From positions 1-19,132 of the forward strand of contig PLYB01000108.1 in assembly GCA_003151655.1 (NCBI GenBank): a stretch of 19,132 nucleotides of DNA, written 5' to 3'. Shown here piece by piece: positions 14,522 through 19,132 of this stretch. The notes under the pieces are model-generated. The model was not told the origin of the DNA. It worked only from the letters and a program-made list of their open reading frames with translations, and did not search any database. The stretch's first letter is position 1. The number at the start of each line of letters is the position of its first letter. The stretch is from Gallionellaceae bacterium. GTDB lineage: Bacteria > Pseudomonadota > Gammaproteobacteria > Burkholderiales > Gallionellaceae. The position numbers and the translations under genes were made by a program.

Positions 14522-16519
14522 ATGACACAACTCTATTTACGATGGTTGTCGATCTTCGTGCTGTTGGCATCGAGCCCCGCCTTCGCTCTTGAACATGTCA
14601 CGCTACAACTCAAGTGGACACATGCCTTTCAGTTCGCCGGATATTACGCTGCACTAGAGCAGGGCTACTACCGCGATGCCGGTTTGCAGGTGAATATAGT
14701 GGAAGCTTCGCCCGCGACTAATCCGGTGCGCGAGGTGGTGGATGGCAAGGCGCAGTATGGAGTGGGTACCAGCGGTCTGCTGTTAGAGCGCGCCGCAGGC
14801 AAGCCGGTGGTGGCGCTGGCGGTGGTGTTTCAGCAATCACCTTATGAGATTTATGCAGCTCCCCAGGTTCAACATCTGCGTGATTTGATCGGCAAGCGCA
14901 TCATGCTTGAACCCCAATCGGACGAGCTGGTTGCGTACCTGAAAAAAGCAGGTGTTCCTCTGGATCGCATTCAGCAGATTCCACACAGCTTTGATGCCAA
15001 TGGTCTGATGAAAGGCGATACCGAAGCCATCTCCGGCTATGTTTCAAATGAACCCTATTACTTCAAGCAGGCGCACTATCCTTATCAAACCTTCAGTCCG
15101 CGTTCTGCGGGAATCGACTTTTACGGTGACAACTTATTCACCTCGGAAAAAGAATTGCACGAGCACCCGGAGCAGGTCAAAGCTTTTCGTGCAGCCAGTT
15201 TGCGCGGCTGGCAGTACGCCAAGGAACATCGCAGTGAGGTGATCGACCTGATCCTGGCAAAATATACCCAGCAACATTCGCGTGATTATTTGTATTTCGA
15301 GTCCGATCAGATGATTCCTTTGTTGCAGCCGAATTTGATCGAAATCGGTTATATGAATCCGGATCGCTGGCGGCATATCGCCGATACCTATGCGGACATC
15401 GGTTTGCTGCCGAGTGACTTTCCGCTGGGAAATTTTTTATATGATGCAAGCGAGCCGGATTTGACCTGGTTCTATCGCGGGCTGCTCATTGCGCTGGCGC
15501 TGATCGGCATCATTGCATTGGTTGCCCTTTATATTTTGCAAACGAATCGCAAGTTGCAAAGCAGTCTGTTGAAATTGGGTGCTACGCAACAGGCATTGAG
15601 CCAAAGTGAACAGCACTACCGCCTGTTGGTGGAAAATATGCGCGATGTCGTTTGGATTCTGGATCCCGTAACGTTGCGCTTTCGCTATGTTAGTCCCTCG
15701 GTCGAGCGCTTGCGCGGATACACGCCGGAGCAGGTGATGCGCGAACCGATTGATGCCGCGTTGACTCTGGAATATGGCGCTGCCTTGAAACAACAGATAC
15801 AGCGCAACATGGCCGATTTTATGTCGGGTACAGAGCCGGACAAAGTGTATGTCGAGGAGTTGCAGCAGCCATGCAAGGACGGCACTTTAATATGGACCGA
15901 GGCGATTGCCCAGTACTACCGCAACAAGGAAACCGGCCAGATCGAGATTCATGGTGTGACACGCGATATTTCCGAGCGTAAAGCAGCGCAGGAAAAAATT
16001 CAGCACATGGCGATGCACGATATGCTCACCGGCCTGCCCAACCGGATGTTGCTCAATGATCGTTTGCAACAGGCGCTGATTGCAGCGAAGCGCGACAATG
16101 GTCATTGCGCCTTGATGTTCCTTGATCTTGATGAATTTAAGCAGATCAACGATACACTCGGCCATGATGTCGGCGACCAATTGTTGAAGCTGGCGGCAGC
16201 CCGAATGCTGGAGTGCGTGCGGGAATCGGACACGGTAGCGCGTATCGGCGGCGATGAGTTCATCGTGTTGCTGCGCACGGTGGAGGATGCGCACCATGCC
16301 TTCGTGGTGGCGGAAAAAATGCGTGTCGCGTTGAGTCAACCTTTCGAGGTTATGCAACAACGATTGACGATCTCAAGCAGTATCGGCATTGCACTTTATC
16401 CCGAGCACGGCAAAGATTATTCCGAGCTATCCAAGAATGCCGACATTGCCATGTATTGGGCCAAAGGGTGCGGGCGCGATAATGTACAGCTATTTGGCAA
16501 GACCAAATCACTTGACTAA
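14522..16519 (+). CDS. Membrane diguanylate cyclase with periplasmic THI5/NMT1-like sensor, PAS and GGDEF domains
   Basis: The 665-residue product starts at the ATG at 14522, which begins a signal peptide (to about A23). Residues about 25-305 form a periplasmic binding domain of the NMT1/THI5 type (VTLQLKWTHAFQFAGYYAALEQGYYRDAGL); relatives bind thiamine pyrimidine precursors. A membrane span lies at about 317-338, a short coiled linker follows, then a PAS-PAC region at 363-490 (SEQHYRLLVENMRDVVWILD). The GGDEF domain is at 495-660 (MAMHDMLTGLPNR). The active site is intact (GGDEF 576-580), and R567-E-S-D570 is the RxxD product-inhibition site, so it should make c-di-GMP with feedback control. 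No EAL domain is present. It follows dxs by 37 bp and may read through from it. Ligand identity is inferred from family only. Confidence 0.93.
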   Translation: MTQLYLRWLSIFVLLASSPAFALEHVTLQLKWTHAFQFAGYYAALEQGYYRDAGLQVNIVEASPATNPVREVVDGKAQYGVGTSGLLLERAAGKPVVALAVVFQQSPYEIYAAPQVQHLRDLIGKRIMLEPQSDELVAYLKKAGVPLDRIQQIPHSFDANGLMKGDTEAISGYVSNEPYYFKQAHYPYQTFSPRSAGIDFYGDNLFTSEKELHEHPEQVKAFRAASLRGWQYAKEHRSEVIDLILAKYTQQHSRDYLYFESDQMIPLLQPNLIEIGYMNPDRWRHIADTYADIGLLPSDFPLGNFLYDASEPDLTWFYRGLLIALALIGIIALVALYILQTNRKLQSSLLKLGATQQALSQSEQHYRLLVENMRDVVWILDPVTLRFRYVSPSVERLRGYTPEQVMREPIDAALTLEYGAALKQQIQRNMADFMSGTEPDKVYVEELQQPCKDGTLIWTEAIAQYYRNKETGQIEIHGVTRDISERKAAQEKIQHMAMHDMLTGLPNRMLLNDRLQQALIAAKRDNGHCALMFLDLDEFKQINDTLGHDVGDQLLKLAAARMLECVRESDTVARIGGDEFIVLLRTVEDAHHAFVVAEKMRVALSQPFEVMQQRLTISSSIGIALYPEHGKDYSELSKNADIAMYWAKGCGRDNVQLFGKTKSLD

Positions 16520-16542
16520 AATTGTCGGATAAAGACTATAAT
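16512..16542 (+). promoter_or_regulatory. Candidate promoter of folE2
   Basis: TTGACT (16512-16517) overlaps the stop of the GGDEF gene and a perfect TATAAT lies at 16537-16542, 19 nt apart, giving a start near 16549 and a short leader to the folE2 ATG. The spacing is longer than the usual 17. No Zur-like palindrome is evident. Confidence 0.5.
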
Positions 16543-16568
16543 TGCGATTAATAATCTTCTGAAAGTCC

Positions 16569-17366
16569 ATGATGAACTCTCCCATCCCAGACGTGCAAAA
16601 CAGTGCGGATACTCGCCACTTGGCGATCAATAAAGTTGGTATAAAAAGCATCCGCCACCCTGTGGTAGTCAAAGACAAGAGTGTAGGCGTGCAGCACACT
16701 ATCGCGACTTTTAATATGTACGTGCATCTGCCGCATAATTTCAAAGGCACGCACATGTCGCGTTTTGTGCAGATATTGAATCAGCACGGGCGCGAGATTT
16801 CAGTCGAATCGTTCGAGAGTATTCTGCGCGAGATGGTGGAAAAGCTGGAAGCAAAGTCCGGTTATATCGAAATGTCCTTTCCCTATTTCGTCAACAAAAC
16901 AGCCCCGGTGTCGGGTGTGCAAAGCCTGCTCGATTACGATGTCACCTTCATCGGCGAGATCGTCGACGGGCAATATCATTTCACCATGCGGGTGTTAATT
17001 CCGGTGACCAGTTTGTGCCCATGCTCGAAAGAAATTTCCGAGCGAGGCGCGCATAATCAGCGTTCGCATGTCACCCTCACCGTGCGCACTAAAAGCTCGG
17101 TGTGGATTGAAGATCTGGTACGCTTCGGCGAGGAGCAGGCATCCAGTGAGCTATACGGATTGTTGAAACGCCCGGATGAAAAATTCGTCACCGAACGCGC
17201 CTACGACAATCCCAAGTTCGTTGAAGACATGGTGCGCGATGTGGCGGCCGCGCTGAATGCGGACGAGCGCATCGAGGCCTACATCGTCGAGTCGGAAAAT
17301 TTCGAGTCCATTCACAATCACTCGGCGTATGCGCTGATTGAAAGGGATAAATCAAAGTCTGCATAA
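16569..17366 (+). CDS. folE2: GTP cyclohydrolase FolE2 (type IB)
   Basis: The 265-residue protein matches FolE2. It has D-V-Q near the start, G-V-x-x-I-x-H-P-V-x-V near 24-33, the catalytic-Cys segment T-S-L-C150-P-C-S-K-E-I-S, G-A-H-N-Q-R-S-H, and the C-terminal E-N-F-E-S-I-H-N-H-S-A-Y-A. It converts GTP to 7,8-dihydroneopterin triphosphate, the entry step to folate (and often queuosine). Unlike zinc-dependent FolE, it works with other divalent metals. The first of two consecutive ATGs (16569, 16572) is taken; the ribosome site GAAAG is weak, and either start is possible. A glutamine amidotransferase gene follows after 12 bp, probably in the same operon. No conventional folE is seen in the window. 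Confidence 0.95.
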   Translation: MMNSPIPDVQNSADTRHLAINKVGIKSIRHPVVVKDKSVGVQHTIATFNMYVHLPHNFKGTHMSRFVQILNQHGREISVESFESILREMVEKLEAKSGYIEMSFPYFVNKTAPVSGVQSLLDYDVTFIGEIVDGQYHFTMRVLIPVTSLCPCSKEISERGAHNQRSHVTLTVRTKSSVWIEDLVRFGEEQASSELYGLLKRPDEKFVTERAYDNPKFVEDMVRDVAAALNADERIEAYIVESENFESIHNHSAYALIERDKSKSA

Positions 17367-17378
17367 GAAAAATTCATT

Positions 17379-18086
17379 ATGAAACCCGTCGCCGTCTTCC
17401 GCCACGCCCCCACCGAAGGTGCAGGCTACTTTGCCGAATTTCTCAATGAGCACGCCATTCCGTGGGTATTAATACGCATCGACGAAGGTGATCGTGTTCC
17501 GCTGCGCGCTCAGGATTATTCCGGTCTGGTGTTTATGGGCGGGCCGATGAGTGTGAATGATGACTTGCCCTGGATATTGTTCGTGCTGCCGCTGATTCGC
17601 GATGCATTTGCCCATGATGTCCCATTACTTGGACACTGTCTCGGCGGTCAACTTATCTCCAGGGCACTGGACGGCGTGGTAAGCAAAAATCCGGTGAAAG
17701 AGATAGGCTGGGGCAAGGTCGAGGTATCCGATAACGATACGGCGCGGACATGGTTTGGCGATATTCGTTCGTTCGATTCGTTTCACTGGCACGGCGAAAC
17801 ATTCAGTCTGCCGCAAGGGGCGGTGCATCTGTTATCCAGTGCGCACTGCGCCAATCAGGCCTATGCCATCGGCAAACATCTCGCATTGCAATGCCATGTC
17901 GAGATGGACGAAGCAATGATTCGCGACTGGTGTGAAGCCGGCGCGGAAGAACTTGCTGCCAGCACCGGCAGTCCGGCTGTACAATCCGCCCGAGAGATGC
18001 AGGCGCAGATGCGGGAAAAACTGCCCGAGTTGCATCGTGTGGCCGCGCAGCTTTATAAGCATTGGTTGCGAGGTCTGTCGAGCTGA
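17379..18086 (+). CDS. Class I glutamine amidotransferase-like protein (GMP synthase-type domain)
   Basis: The 235-residue protein is a stand-alone class I amidotransferase domain. Residues 51-57 read VFMGGPM, the oxyanion strand. L-G-H-C87-L-G-G-Q is the nucleophile elbow, and Q-C-H173-V-E175 supplies the His and Glu of the triad. These proteins release ammonia from glutamine, or in some branches act as gamma-glutamyl hydrolases or peptidases. No synthetase domain is attached, so it is not GuaA. The gene lies 12 bp after folE2 and 16 bp before fdxA, suggesting one transcription unit, but the neighbours do not reveal the substrate. The full triad argues that it is active. Confidence 0.9.
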   Translation: MKPVAVFRHAPTEGAGYFAEFLNEHAIPWVLIRIDEGDRVPLRAQDYSGLVFMGGPMSVNDDLPWILFVLPLIRDAFAHDVPLLGHCLGGQLISRALDGVVSKNPVKEIGWGKVEVSDNDTARTWFGDIRSFDSFHWHGETFSLPQGAVHLLSSAHCANQAYAIGKHLALQCHVEMDEAMIRDWCEAGAEELAASTGSPAVQSAREMQAQMREKLPELHRVAAQLYKHWLRGLSS

Positions 18087-18102
18087 TTGCTGGAGGTATC
18101 AA

Positions 18103-18426
18103 ATGACCTATATCGTTGCAGAAAACTGTATCCGCTGCAAATACACCGACTGCGTGGATGTGTGTCCGGTGGACTGTTTTCGCGAGGGCGAAAACTTTCT
18201 GGTGATCGATCCGGATGAGTGTATCGACTGCTCCTTGTGCGTGGCAGAATGTCCGGCGAACGCGATCTATGCAGCGGATGATGTGCCGGCAGACCAGCAG
18301 CAATTCATCGCGCTGAATGCCGAGCTTGCCAAATTATGGAAGCCGATTATCGCGAAAAAAGAGGCTCCTGCCGATGCGGATGATTGGCTAAAAGTGAAAG
18401 ACAAATTACATCTATTGCAGCGGTGA
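18103..18426 (+). CDS. fdxA: 7Fe ferredoxin (3Fe-4S / 4Fe-4S)
   Basis: The 107-residue protein begins MTYIVAENC and has two cluster motifs: C9-x2-C12-x4-C17-x3-C21-P with C25 nearby, and C40-I-D-C43-S-L-C46-x3-C50-P. This is the pattern of FdxA-type seven-iron ferredoxins with a C-terminal extension of about 45 residues. It is a soluble low-potential electron carrier. A textbook ribosome site, GGAGGT, lies 5-6 nt before the ATG at 18103, so the longer upstream reading frame is rejected. Its stop overlaps the GTG of the next gene (GTGA). The electron partner is not evident; the Rieske oxygenase at the other end is a possible but unsupported client. Confidence 0.95.
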   Translation: MTYIVAENCIRCKYTDCVDVCPVDCFREGENFLVIDPDECIDCSLCVAECPANAIYAADDVPADQQQFIALNAELAKLWKPIIAKKEAPADADDWLKVKDKLHLLQR

Positions 18427-19132
18427 ACGTCGCAGCCGACTTCTTTGAACGTATTGCCCGGCGCATTTTGAATGCGCATGCTGCCGCCATTCCCGATTTG
18501 CGCGGCACCATTGTTTTACTCCCCAACTTTCATGTGGCACAACCGCTGGCGCAGGCATTGATGCGTGTGGCGCAACGGCCCGCTTTGTTGCTGCCGCAGA
18601 TGGTGACTTTGAACGAGTGGGCACAAAGTATTGCGCTTGAAGCGCCTGCCGTGACGGATAGCCAGCGTAGTGCTGTGCTCTATCAACTGTTGCGTGATAA
18701 CCAATGGTTCGAACAAGCCGACCTGTGGAGCATGACGCAGGAATTACTGGTCTTGTTCGACGAGCTGACCCATGCGCTTAACGAGTTGCCGGGTGATGCG
18801 GAAGTCTTCGCCGCTGCGGTGCAGCAAGCCTATCAGGCGCGCCAGAACAGCAGCTTGCAACTGGAAGCGCGGCTGGTGTTCGAGTTGTGGCACGCCATGC
18901 AAAGCGGCAAAGAAATGGATGCTGCCCGTGCCTATCAGCAGCGCTTGGCGAAGTTGGCGGCACAGGCAGCGCAACCATTGTTGGTACTGCGTACCTCGGA
19001 TTGGAATTCGCTGGAGCAACGTTTTCTTGAACAGTATGCTGAGCATGCAGAAGTGGTGGTCTGTGATTTGAGGGAGATGCTGGCCGAGAGTTTTAGCTTC
19101 GTTTCAACAGCCCTCACCCCCAGCCCCTCTCC
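18423..19132 (+). CDS. AddB-like / PD-(D/E)xK nuclease-family protein, N-terminal part
   Basis: From GTG at 18423 a frame stays open to the window end (236 codons). The sequence TIVLLPNFHVAQPLAQALM, then LLPQMVTLNEWA, matches the N-terminal inactivated-helicase domain of AddB-type proteins, whose nuclease domain lies at the C terminus, outside this window. With AddA these form a double-strand-break repair helicase-nuclease. The GTG overlaps the ferredoxin stop. Near the edge, after residues AESFSF, the frame enters a C-rich stretch (19111-19132) that looks like an interspersed repeat rather than native coding sequence, giving A-L-T-P-S-P-S. Whether the reading frame survives beyond that cannot be seen. 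Confidence 0.7.
   Translation, partial: MNVAADFFERIARRILNAHAAAIPDLRGTIVLLPNFHVAQPLAQALMRVAQRPALLLPQMVTLNEWAQSIALEAPAVTDSQRSAVLYQLLRDNQWFEQADLWSMTQELLVLFDELTHALNELPGDAEVFAAAVQQAYQARQNSSLQLEARLVFELWHAMQSGKEMDAARAYQQRLAKLAAQAAQPLLVLRTSDWNSLEQRFLEQYAEHAEVVVCDLREMLAESFSFVSTALTPSPS
19111..19132. repeat. C-rich interspersed-repeat-like sequence inside the AddB-like gene
   Basis: The last 22 bases are almost only C and T with a few A and G (ccctcacccccagcccctct then cc). This type of cctcaccccc-agcccctctcc string is familiar as the start of a small dispersed repeat in several bacterial genomes. Its composition is unlike the coding DNA just before it. The element is cut by the window end. Confidence 0.45.

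Noticed and set aside
17932..18102. Long N-terminal extension of the ferredoxin frame
   Set aside because: It lies in the amidotransferase gene in another frame; GGAGGT before the ATG at 18103 and the family N terminus MTYIV settle the start.
1..19132. CRISPR arrays, tRNA or rRNA genes
   Set aside because: No regularly spaced repeat series, tRNA-like fold or rRNA-like conserved stretch was seen on either strand.

Overview
The window looks like a chromosomal segment of a betaproteobacterium. A Nitrosomonadales/Gallionellaceae-type organism is my best guess, based on the gene order Rieske oxygenase / xseB-ispA-dxs / folE2 / fdxA and on protein style; this is recognition, not a database result. 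The right-hand part (about 11.5 kb to the end) is compact and visibly GC-rich. The block from about 1.1 to 11.4 kb is visibly lower in G+C and carries accessory functions. It separates a leftward Rieske-type oxygenase gene (1-1048) from the rightward xseB operon, so it reads as an accessory island between two housekeeping units.

Layout. (1) 1-1048, minus: 3'-truncated Rieske/mononuclear-iron oxygenase alpha subunit. (2) 1160-6388, minus: a three-gene restriction-modification operon with overlapping stop and start codons. It encodes a C5-cytosine methyltransferase, an N6-adenine methyltransferase, and a 923-residue protein with an N-terminal PD-(D/E)xK nuclease motif and its own adenine methyltransferase core. 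(3) 6518-7056, minus: an overlapping DUF4160-DUF2442 pair. (4) 7339-8091, minus: a degenerate receiver-PilZ protein, preceded by a clear c-di-GMP-I (GEMM-I) riboswitch at about 8228-8310. (5) 8575-9111, plus: a small outer-membrane beta-barrel protein, convergent with an AraC-type regulator (9108-10130, minus). (6) 10192-10614, plus: a DUF4260 membrane protein. (7) 10625-11388, minus: a HEPN/MNT pair. (8) 11509-14484, plus: xseB-ispA-dxs, for exonuclease VII small subunit, farnesyl diphosphate synthase and DXP synthase. (9) 14522-16519, plus: a periplasmic THI5/NMT1-like sensor with PAS and GGDEF domains. (10) 16569 to the end, plus: folE2, a class I glutamine amidotransferase, a 7Fe ferredoxin, and the start of an AddB-like protein.

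The most interesting biology is a possible c-di-GMP circuit. One gene product is predicted to make c-di-GMP (GGDEF with an intact RxxD inhibitory site). Elsewhere in the window a c-di-GMP riboswitch precedes a gene whose protein has an intact PilZ c-di-GMP-binding motif but a receiver domain lacking its phospho-acceptor Asp. The second focus is the R-M operon, whose mix of cytosine and adenine methyltransferases plus a nuclease-methyltransferase fusion suggests an asymmetric recognition site. A 19-bp exact direct repeat (7122-7140 and 11440-11458) brackets the part of the island next to xseB and includes the predicted -35 box of xseB.
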